Origin: Nocardia sp.
GTDB taxonomy: Bacteria > Actinomycetota > Actinomycetes > Mycobacteriales > Mycobacteriaceae
Length of the DNA stretch: 38,393 bases
Reading direction: 5' to 3'
Assembly (NCBI GenBank): GCA_014360565.1
Contig: JACIXH010000026.1
Span: 1 to 38,393 of the forward strand
Each line of letters begins with the position of its first letter. Position 1 is the stretch's first letter. A model generated the notes under the pieces. It had not been told where the DNA came from. It was given only the letters and a program-made list of their open reading frames with translations, and searched no databases. Position numbers and translations under genes: made by a program. Positions 32,609 through 38,393 of this stretch are shown here, in pieces.

Positions 32609-35449
32609 TCAGGGGACGATGTTGACCATCTTCCCCGGCACCACGATGATCTTGCGCGGGGTTTGCCCTTCGAGCAGGGCGATGACCTTCTCGTCGGCCA
32701 AAGCCGCGGCCTCGATCGACGCGGGGTCGGCGTCGGCCGGAACCTGGATTCGGCTGCGCACCTTGCCCTTCACCTGAATCGGGTACTCCACCGAATCCGC
32801 CACCAGCAGCGCGGGATCCGCCGCGGGGAACGGGCCGTGGGCCAGGGAAGTGGTGTGGCCCAGGCGTTCCCAGAGCTCCTCGGCGATGTGCGGGGCCAGC
32901 GGAGCGAGCATCAGGACCAGCGGTTCCACGGCGGCGCGGGGCGCGCCGGTGGGGTAGTGCTTGGTCAGGTGGTTGGTGAGCTCGATCAGCTTGGCGCCCG
33001 CGGTGTTGTCGCGCAGGGCGGCCAGGTCCTCGTCGACGCCGGCGATGGTGCGGTGCACCAGGCGCAGGGTTTCGTCCGAGGGCGCGGCGTCGGTGGCCTT
33101 CACCGTGCCGGTTTCCTCGTCGACCACCAGGCGCCAGACGCGCTGCAGGAAGCGGTGCGCGCCAACGACATCCTTGGTCGCCCATGGACGCGAGGTGTCC
33201 AGCGGACCCATCGACATCTCGTAGAAGCGGAAGGTGTCGGCGCCGTAGAGGTCGCACATCTCGTCGGGCGAGATGGCGTTCTTCAGCGACTTGCCGATCT
33301 TGCCGTACTCCTGGGAGACCTCGATCTCGATGCCGTCGGCGCCGGTCCAGAAGAACTTCGCGTCGCGTTCGACGACCTCGGCGGCGGGCACGTACGCGCC
33401 ACGGGGGTCGGTGTAGGCGTAGCCCTGCACATAACCCTGGTTGTACAGACGGCGGTAGGGCTCGCTGCTGGACACATCGCCCAGGTCGAAGAGCACTTTC
33501 TGCCAGAAGCGCGCGTACAGCAGGTGCAGTACCGCGTGCTCGACACCGCCGACGTACAGATCCACGCCGCCCGGGTCGTTCGGGCCGTGTTCGGCGGTGC
33601 GCGGGCCGAGCCAGTACTTCTCGTTCTCCTCGGCGCAGAACGTCTCGGCGTTGGTCGGGTCGGCGTAGCGCAGCTGGTACCAGGAGCTACCGGCCCAGTT
33701 GGGCATGACGTTGGTGTCGCGGCGGTACTGCTTGGGCCCGTCGCCCAGATCCAGTTCGACGTTCACCCAGTCGGTGGCCTTGGCCAGCGGCGGCGACGGC
33801 TCGGAGTTCGCGTCGTCGGCATCGAAGGTGACCGGCGCGAAATCTTCCATCTCCGGAAGCTCCACGGGCAGCATGGATTCCGGCAGCGCGTGGGCCATAC
33901 CGTCGGCGTCGTAGACGATCGGGAACGGCTCGCCCCAGTACCGCTGCCGCGCGAACAGCCAGTCGCGCAGCTTGTACTGGACGGTGCCGGTGCCGTGGCC
34001 CTCGGCCTCGAGGTGACCGATCATCGTCGCCTTGGCTTCGTCGACCGAAAGCCCGTTCAGGAAGCCGGAATTCACCAGCACGCCCTCGCCGGAGTGGACC
34101 GCCTCGGCGACATTGCCGCCGTCGATGACCTCGATGATCGGCAGGTCGAGCGCGGTCGCGAAATCCCAGTCGCGGCTGTCGTGGCCGGGCACCGCCATGA
34201 TGGCGCCGGTGCCGTACCCGCTCAGGACGTAGTCGGCGATGAAGATCGGCACCTGCTTGCCGTCGGCCGGGTTGGTGGCGTAGGAGCCGAGGAAGACGCC
34301 GGTCTTCTCCTTGCTCTCCTGACGTTCCAGATCCGACTTCGCCGCGATCGACTTGCGGTACGCGGCAACCGCTTCCGCGGGAGTGGCGCTGTCGTTGGTC
34401 CAGCGCTCGCCGGTCTCGGCGGGCCAGGCGCCGGCGGTGAGCTTGTCGACCAGCTCGTGCTCGGGGGCCAGCACGACATAGGTCGCGCCGAACAGGGTGT
34501 CGGGGCGGGTGGTGAACACCTCGATGGTCTCGCCGTCGGCGTCGAAGCGCACCTGCGCACCGCGTGAGCGCCCGATCCAGTTGCGCTGCATGGACTTCAC
34601 GTTGTCCGGCCAGTCCAGCGTGTCCAGATCGTCGACCAGGCGATCGGAGTAGGAGGTGATGCGCATCATCCACTGCCACATACGCTTACGGAACACGGGG
34701 AAGTTCCCGCGTTCGCTGCGCCCGTCGCCGGTGACCTCTTCGTTCGACAGCACCGTGCCCAGGCCCGGGCACCAGTTGACGATCGAATCCGACTGGTACA
34801 CCAGGCGATACGAGTCGATCAGCGCGCCGCGCTCGGCGGCCGACATGGTGTTCCAGTCACCCTCGGGAACCGGACGCGCGCCGGTGGCGAACTGCTCTTC
34901 CAGCGCCGCGATCGGCCGAGCGCGACCGGCTTCCTGGTCGTACCACGCGTTGTAGATACGCAGGAAGATCCACTGCGTCCAGCGGTAGTACTCGGGGTCG
35001 GTGGTGGCAAACGAACGCCGCGGGTCGTGGCCGAGTCCGAGCCGGTCGAGCTGACGCTGCATCGTCGCGATGTTGGCCTCGGTGGTCACCCGCGGGTGCG
35101 CGCCGGTCTGTACGGCGTACTGCTCGGCGGGCAGACCGAAGGCGTCGTAGCCGAGTGCGTGCAGCACGTTGCGGCCACGCATGCGGTGGTAGCGGCCGAA
35201 GACGTCGGTGGCGATGTAACCCAGCGGGTGACCCACGTGCAGGCCCGCGCCCGAGGGGAACGGGAACATGTCCTGGATGAACAGCTTGTCGGGCGGGGTC
35301 TCACCGGCGAGCGGTCCGACTGGGTTGGGCGCGTCGAAGGTGCCGCGTTCGGTCCAGTTCTGCTGCCAGCGGCGTTCGATCCGCCCAGCCAGCTCGGCGT
35401 TGTACCGGTGCTGAGGTACGTCACTCTCGGTTGCACGAGTGTCCTGCAC
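32609..35449 (-). CDS. leuS: leucyl-tRNA synthetase
   Basis: A protein of about 946 residues: class I synthetase that charges tRNA-Leu. HIGH-type motif HVGHPLGY near the N-terminus, the CP1 editing domain in the middle ([14 protein letters not shown], then [22 protein letters not shown]), the KMSKS equivalent KIGKS in [13 protein letters not shown], anticodon-binding helices and the C-terminal domain ([16 protein letters not shown]). I prefer GTG at 35449 with AAGGCGG upstream. ATG at 35488 is in frame, 8 nt after a TACCCT box, and would add 13 residues. No T-box or leader peptide was seen upstream. Single-gene unit. Confidence 0.96.
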   Translation of the reverse strand: MQDTRATESDVPQHRYNAELAGRIERRWQQNWTERGTFDAPNPVGPLAGETPPDKLFIQDMFPFPSGAGLHVGHPLGYIATDVFGRYHRMRGRNVLHALGYDAFGLPAEQYAVQTGAHPRVTTEANIATMQRQLDRLGLGHDPRRSFATTDPEYYRWTQWIFLRIYNAWYDQEAGRARPIAALEEQFATGARPVPEGDWNTMSAAERGALIDSYRLVYQSDSIVNWCPGLGTVLSNEEVTGDGRSERGNFPVFRKRMWQWMMRITSYSDRLVDDLDTLDWPDNVKSMQRNWIGRSRGAQVRFDADGETIEVFTTRPDTLFGATYVVLAPEHELVDKLTAGAWPAETGERWTNDSATPAEAVAAYRKSIAAKSDLERQESKEKTGVFLGSYATNPADGKQVPIFIADYVLSGYGTGAIMAVPGHDSRDWDFATALDLPIIEVIDGGNVAEAVHSGEGVLVNSGFLNGLSVDEAKATMIGHLEAEGHGTGTVQYKLRDWLFARQRYWGEPFPIVYDADGMAHALPESMLPVELPEMEDFAPVTFDADDANSEPSPPLAKATDWVNVELDLGDGPKQYRRDTNVMPNWAGSSWYQLRYADPTNAETFCAEENEKYWLGPRTAEHGPNDPGGVDLYVGGVEHAVLHLLYARFWQKVLFDLGDVSSSEPYRRLYNQGYVQGYAYTDPRGAYVPAAEVVERDAKFFWTGADGIEIEVSQEYGKIGKSLKNAISPDEMCDLYGADTFRFYEMSMGPLDTSRPWATKDVVGAHRFLQRVWRLVVDEETGTVKATDAAPSDETLRLVHRTIAGVDEDLAALRDNTAGAKLIELTNHLTKHYPTGAPRAAVEPLVLMLAPLAPHIAEELWERLGHTTSLAHGPFPAADPALLVADSVEYPIQVKGKVRSRIQVPADADPASIEAAALADEKVIALLEGQTPRKIIVVPGKMVNIVP

Positions 35450-35684
35450 GGTCCCGCCTTCTTGTTCTCGCCGATCCGGGGTAAACATCGTCTAACAGGG
35501 TAGAACGTCGATGCCACGATATTTCCCATGGGCCGAGACAACGGCCTCGCCGGGCCACTCACCCACGCCCGGCACGAGTGGCCGCGCCCGTCGTGGCGGT
35601 GCAGGCGGGCCTGGCGGGGCGCGCGCCGCTGTGTGGGCGATCACGTTCGGCGGGAGCTCTGGATCTGCCCTGCTGCGGGTGCGC

Positions 35685-35690
35685 TAGCCT
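35685..35690 (+). promoter_or_regulatory. -10 box before SdpI-like gene
   Basis: TAGCCT (TANNNT), 6 nt before the ATG at 35697. No ribosome site lies between, so the transcript is probably leaderless. The 200-bp gap from leuS otherwise shows nothing firm. Confidence 0.5.
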
Positions 35691-35696
35691 GCAAGA

Positions 35697-36104
35697 ATGG
35701 TCGTCGTCGCTTCCCTGTTGTTCGCGCTGGCCGCGGTCGCCATCGTGACCGGCGTGCTCGGACTGCTCGGCAAACTGCCCCGCAATCGATTCCTCGGTGT
35801 CACCACCGAAGCCGCGTTGCACAGTGACGACAATTTCCGCATCGCCAATCGCATCGCCGCGCCCACCTCCGTCGGCGCGGGTGCTCTGCTGTTCGCCGGC
35901 GGTCTGGTCGTGCTGGTAGCAGGCGGTCTGGCGAGCGTCGGCGTAGCCGCGCTGGTCGCGGTCATCGCGGTCTTCACCCTCGGCGCAGGCGCCAACGCCG
36001 CCGCCCGAACGGTGGAACCGCTGCTTCCGCCCGCGCCCGTCGGCGGCTGCGGCTCCTCCTGCGGCGGTTGCTCCCTCCGCAACACCTGCGCTCCCGCGAA
36101 CTAA
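35697..36104 (+). CDS. SdpI-like membrane protein with Cys-rich tail
   Basis: A 135-residue protein with three predicted helices (VVVASLLFALAAVAIVTGVLG, APTSVGAGALLFAGGLVVLV and VGVAALVAVIAVFTL). Between helices 1 and 2 lies KLPRNRFLGVTTEAALHSDDNFRIANR, the SdpI-family pattern (NxxxG-T..l.s...w..aNr). SdpI gives Bacillus immunity to its killing toxin; the role in actinobacteria is not known. The C-terminus ends in GGCGSSCGGCSLRNTC, a four-Cys cluster. It is the first of a run of small membrane proteins, most with Cys/Gly tails. Confidence 0.82.
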   Translation: MVVVASLLFALAAVAIVTGVLGLLGKLPRNRFLGVTTEAALHSDDNFRIANRIAAPTSVGAGALLFAGGLVVLVAGGLASVGVAALVAVIAVFTLGAGANAAARTVEPLLPPAPVGGCGSSCGGCSLRNTCAPAN

Positions 36105-36166
36105 CCCTCTGGCGGCGGGTCCCGCGTTCCGGTACAACAGGAGCAGGACCTTGTCGGGGGAGAATC

Positions 36167-36484
36167 ATGAAGGTTGTCGGGGCGGGACTCGTACTCGCAT
36201 TGATCGGGGCGATCACCATCAGCTATTCGGCGATCCCGGGGATTGTCATGCTCGTGGTCGCGGTGGTTCTGTGCGTAATCGGCTGCGTTCTCATTTTTCG
36301 CGATCCCGGTGGCTCGCGCAGGTCGAAGCGGCGGTGGCCCGCGAGTTCGGGCGGGTCCGCGGCGGGGATCGCCTGGTTCGGTGACGGCGGCGGGCAGCAT
36401 CACGGCGGCAGCAGTGGGAGCAACAGCGGCGATAGAAGTGGTTGTAGCGCCGACGGCGGCTGTGGCGGTGGTGGCGGCGAATGA
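36167..36484 (+). CDS. small two-helix membrane protein, Gly/Cys tail (1)
   Basis: A 105-residue protein: helices about 3-20 and 24-45, a basic cluster (GGSRRSKRRW), a linker with AAGIAWFGDGGG, then a Gly/Ser/Cys tail (SGCSADGGCGGGGGE). The linker resembles those of the genes at 37391 and 38007, so these three are paralogues. By the positive-inside rule the tail is cytoplasmic. GGGGGAG precedes the ATG by about 5 nt. The frame reaches back to 36068 inside the SdpI-like gene; I reject that extension. Function unknown; metal or cofactor binding by the Cys residues is a guess. Confidence 0.7.
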   Translation: MKVVGAGLVLALIGAITISYSAIPGIVMLVVAVVLCVIGCVLIFRDPGGSRRSKRRWPASSGGSAAGIAWFGDGGGQHHGGSSGSNSGDRSGCSADGGCGGGGGE

Positions 36485-36512
36485 TCGCTGACTGCGGCTG
36501 AACCACAAGGGG

Positions 36513-36539
36513 ATTGCAAGAGCGCGTCGTTACGGTCGG
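36513..36539 (+). promoter_or_regulatory. shared upstream motif, copy 1
   Basis: ATTGCAAG (36513-36520), 9 nt, then TTACGGTCGG (36530-36539), 31 nt before the start at 36571. The same two blocks with the same 9-nt gap occur at 37929-37955 before the gene at 38007. Either a shared promoter and operator or a sign of recent duplication. Confidence 0.55.
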
Positions 36540-36570
36540 CCTCGACATACCGATTCGGTAGGAGGGGTCC

Positions 36571-36951
36571 ATGAGTATCAGCGACGTGGCCACAACGATT
36601 CTGGCGCTTCTTGTCGGCTTGCTCGGCGTGGTGGGAATCGTGACGGTGCCCGTGATGGTCGTTGTGGCGATTGTTCAGCAGCTGTCCGATCCGGCCGGGC
36701 GACCGGAAAGGCGTGCGCGGATCGCGGCGAATCGGCAGGCGCGGGCACTGGCCCAGGCGCGCAATCGCCGGCGCGAACACAGTGCGGATTCGAGCAGTTG
36801 GAGCTCAGCCGCTACCGGCTGGTCCAGCGGCGCAAGCAGCAGTAGCGACAGCGGCGGCAGTTGGTCGGGGAGTTGCGATTCCGGATTCAGCAGCAGCAGC
36901 TGTGGCGGTGGTAGCAGCAGCAGCAGTTGTGGCGGCGGCAGCAGCTGCTGA
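36571..36951 (+). CDS. small membrane protein, Ser/Gly/Cys tail (2)
   Basis: A 126-residue protein. One long or two short helices (TTILALLVGLLGVVGIVTVPVMVVVAIV), an Arg-rich amphipathic stretch (RPERRARIAANRQARALAQARNRRREH), then about 50 residues of Ser/Gly/Trp/Cys with repeated SSSSCGGGS units ending GGGSSC. The tail is encoded by AGC and GGC trinucleotide runs. AGGAGGGG stands 3 nt before the ATG. It belongs by layout to the 36167/37391/38007 group but is more diverged. No domain recognised. Confidence 0.7.
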   Translation: MSISDVATTILALLVGLLGVVGIVTVPVMVVVAIVQQLSDPAGRPERRARIAANRQARALAQARNRRREHSADSSSWSSAATGWSSGASSSSDSGGSWSGSCDSGFSSSSCGGGSSSSSCGGGSSC

Positions 36952-37025
36952 AGGAAACGATCGGGCGGGTCAGTAGGTAATTCGGTGTCGTCGATCTGCG
37001 GCGACGCTCATCTCGGGGAGGGACC

Positions 37026-37304
37026 ATGGTCTTTGTCGTGGCGTTCATCGTCGCTGTAGTCGGGCTTGTGCTGGGCGGTGGTACGGGAGCGGTGCTGCTG
37101 GCGATCACGATCGTGCTGGTGCTGTTCGGCCTGGTCATGCTCGGTGCCACGCCGGAAGCCAGAAACGAACGGGACGCGGCAGCAGGCCGCCGGGCGCGGC
37201 GGAGAGCGGCTGCGGCACAAAGGCGCCGCCCGAAGACCGGGCGACGTTCCGCGCGGTCGGTCGGAGGAGGTCGCGGTGTTCTGTCGAACAGCGACGATTC
37301 GTGA
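37026..37304 (+). CDS. small two-helix membrane protein, basic tail
   Basis: A 92-residue protein: helices VFVVAFIVAVVGLVLGG and GAVLLAITIVLVLFGLVML, then a strongly basic stretch (RRARRRAAAAQRRRPKTGRR) and a short end GGRGVLSNSDDS. It has the membrane half of its neighbours but no Cys tail, so it may be a tail-less variant or have lost it. GGGGAGGG precedes the ATG by 4 nt. The 74-bp gap before it has no clear copy of the shared motif. Confidence 0.62.
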   Translation: MVFVVAFIVAVVGLVLGGGTGAVLLAITIVLVLFGLVMLGATPEARNERDAAAGRRARRRAAAAQRRRPKTGRRSARSVGGGRGVLSNSDDS

Positions 37305-37349
37305 CCAGCGGTGATCGACAGTCGGTTCTCGGCATCGTTTCGCGTCGAA

Positions 37350-37365
37350 AACGGTCGGGTACAAC
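37350..37365 (+). promoter_or_regulatory. shared upstream motif, partial copy
   Basis: AACGGTCGGGTACAAC lies 25 nt before the start at 37391 and matches the ACGGTCGG...TACA part of the motifs at 36530 and 37946. A shorter match, CCGGTACAACAG, lies at 36129-36140 before the gene at 36167. Confidence 0.4.
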
Positions 37366-37390
37366 GTAGTAACGATTGAAGGGGCGAATC

Positions 37391-37693
37391 ATGACGAAGA
37401 TCGTGCTGGGACTGGCGCTATTGCTTGCCGGATTGTCCGTCGGCGCGTTCGAACCGGTATTCGGTGTGCTGATCATGGTGGTCTCGCTGGGCTTGCTCAT
37501 CACCGGGCGGGTCCAGCTCAACCGCGTGTCCCAGCTTCGACAGTCGCACCCCGGCAGCCGCCGGAATCGCGGGTGGGCAGCGGGTGGGGCCGCTGCCGCC
37601 GGCGCGTACGGCTCCGGTGACAGCAGTAGCGGAAGCAGTTGTGGCGGCGGCAGTGGTGGCGGCTGCGGCGGTGGTGGCGGCGGGGGCTGTTGA
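37391..37693 (+). CDS. small two-helix membrane protein, Gly/Cys tail (3)
   Basis: A 100-residue protein: helices IVLGLALLLAGLSVGAF and VFGVLIMVVSLGLLITG, basic part QLNRVSQLRQSHPGSRRNRG, linker WAAGGAAAAGAYGSGDSSSG, then SSCGGGSGGGC and a final poly-Gly ending in Cys. Linker and tail match the product of 38007 closely. GGGGCGAATC precedes the ATG at 37391; an in-frame TTG at 37376 is less likely. After its stop the same frame stays open for 56 more codons with another family-like tail. Confidence 0.7.
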   Translation: MTKIVLGLALLLAGLSVGAFEPVFGVLIMVVSLGLLITGRVQLNRVSQLRQSHPGSRRNRGWAAGGAAAAGAYGSGDSSSGSSCGGGSGGGCGGGGGGGC

Positions 37694-37864
37694 CCAGGCA
37701 TTCTGACCGCTGATCTTCATCGGAGTGCCTGTGACGGTCGTCGGGGCGATCATTCGGGCGATCGCCACCGCCACGACGGCAAGGCTGGTCGACGCGGAAT
37801 CAACGACGCGGACTCGCTGAACGGTAGCTACGGGGGCGGCAGTTCCGGTGGTGGCGGGGACTGA
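37694..37864 (+). pseudogene. possible remnant of another Gly-tail gene
   Basis: In the same frame as the gene ending at 37693, directly after its stop, 56 sense codons run to a TGA at 37862-37864. They encode a polar part (GDHSGDRHRHDGKAGRRG) and then LNGSYGGGSSGGGGD, which resembles a family tail without cysteines. There is no start codon of the usual kind, no ribosome site and no membrane segment. It may be the end of a decayed paralogue, or a read-through extension. GC-rich chance coding cannot be excluded. Confidence 0.3.
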
Positions 37865-37928
37865 GGACTGCACCCCGAAGCAGCCGTAGCGCAGTAGGCA
37901 CACTTCAACTCTGGTCGGCTGCAAGCGA

Positions 37929-37955
37929 ATTGCAAGGACTGGCGATTACGGTCGG
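37929..37955 (+). promoter_or_regulatory. shared upstream motif, copy 2
   Basis: ATTGCAAG (37929-37936), 9 nt, then TTACGGTCGG (37946-37955), followed by GCTGTACAGA. Same blocks and spacing as copy 1 at 36513-36539. It lies 51 nt before the start at 38007. Confidence 0.55.
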
Positions 37956-38006
37956 GCTGTACAGACTTTCCGCATCAAGAGCTGCGAAATTCGCAGGGGG
38001 TATCCG

Positions 38007-38363
38007 ATGGCTACTACACGTTCTGACCTACGGGGGAGCCAGGTGTACCTTGCCGTGGCGCTGGTTCTTTTGGTTATCGGGCTGATCTCCGCGGCGTCGG
38101 GTTGGACGTTCACGGCGGCGATTCTGATCGCCGCCCTGGTGCTGTTCATCATGGGGGTCACTCGGATCGTGATCAGGGGCGTCCCTCGGATCGGGCTGCG
38201 GTCGAAACGGGGTGCGGGCAGCGGGTCGCACGGGTCGGGGTCGATCGCCGCGGGTGGCGCGGGTGTCTGGTTCGCCGGGACCGGTGACAGTGGCAGTAGT
38301 GACGGTGGCAGCGGAAGTAGCTGCGGCGGTGGGGGCGGTTGTGGCGGCGGCGGCGGGTGCTGA
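38007..38363 (+). CDS. small two-helix membrane protein, Gly/Cys tail (4)
   Basis: A 118-residue protein: helices VYLAVALVLLVIGLISAA and FTAAILIAALVLFIMGV, basic VIRGVPRIGLRSKRG, linker SIAAGGAGVWFAGTGDSGS, then GSSCGGGGGCGGGGGC as the extreme C-terminus. Three Cys at regular spacing in poly-Gly. GGGGGT precedes the ATG by 5 nt. Closest relative in the window is the 37391 product. Further members could lie beyond the window end, 30 bp away. Confidence 0.72.
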   Translation: MATTRSDLRGSQVYLAVALVLLVIGLISAASGWTFTAAILIAALVLFIMGVTRIVIRGVPRIGLRSKRGAGSGSHGSGSIAAGGAGVWFAGTGDSGSSDGGSGSSCGGGGGCGGGGGC

Positions 38364-38393
38364 GCCGCCGATAACCGGGACCCGGTCCAGGTG

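Noticed and set aside
35450..35696. T-box riboswitch or leader peptide before leuS
   Set aside because: Too short and without T-box-like stems; only a promoter-like TACCCT box close to the start is visible.

Overview
The window is high-GC DNA from a mycolic-acid actinobacterium, most likely Nocardia or a close relative. The evidence is an LpqH-family (19 kDa antigen) lipoprotein, a PonA1-like penicillin-binding protein, an LpqY/SugA/SugB-like sugar importer, a mycobacterial-type glucosylglycerate hydrolase, an F420-type luciferase-like oxidoreductase, GTG starts, and many starts with a TANNNT box 6-8 nt upstream (leaderless style). I see no tRNA, rRNA, CRISPR array, prophage or transposase gene. 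Genus is inference from gene content.

Left part (1-12.7 kb): inverted repeat; two tandem GyrI-like effector-binding proteins; bifunctional penicillin-binding protein; sugar ABC importer operon (lipoprotein and two permeases, no ATPase); a DUF2786 protein next to a small HExxH metallohydrolase; menC; a thiolase divergent from an HxlR regulator with a palindrome between them; and a stand-alone MsiK/UgpC-type sugar ATPase that probably energises the importer from a distance.

Centre (12.8-24.8 kb): small membrane protein, LLM oxidoreductase, amino-acid importer in which binding protein and permease are one polypeptide followed by its ATPase, and a histidine-rich repeat protein. Then comes the most interesting block: a minus-strand cassette (23165 to 17550) of two unrecognised proteins, a possible 44-residue ORF, a TPR protein and a CHAT-domain (caspase-like) protease, joined by TGATG, TGATG, TAG-ATG and GTGA junctions. 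It starts from a leaderless-type promoter that abuts three direct repeats. It looks like a predicted conflict or programmed-death module, in general type like the CATRA-class CHAT/TPR systems. An LpqH-like lipoprotein and a membrane partner follow on the other strand.

Right part (25-38.4 kb): PhoX phosphatase, GH25 lysozyme, pentapeptide-repeat protein, glucosylglycerate hydrolase, a Pro/Gln-tailed membrane protein, SDR, NodB-type deacetylase lipoprotein, leuS, then a run of small two-helix membrane proteins, most ending in Cys/Gly/Ser-rich tails, with a shared upstream motif. This run is the second candidate for an undescribed system.

A dispersed palindromic element of about 82-92 bp occurs three times (7033, 23269, 31619). 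Its outer stems differ between two copies but stay paired.
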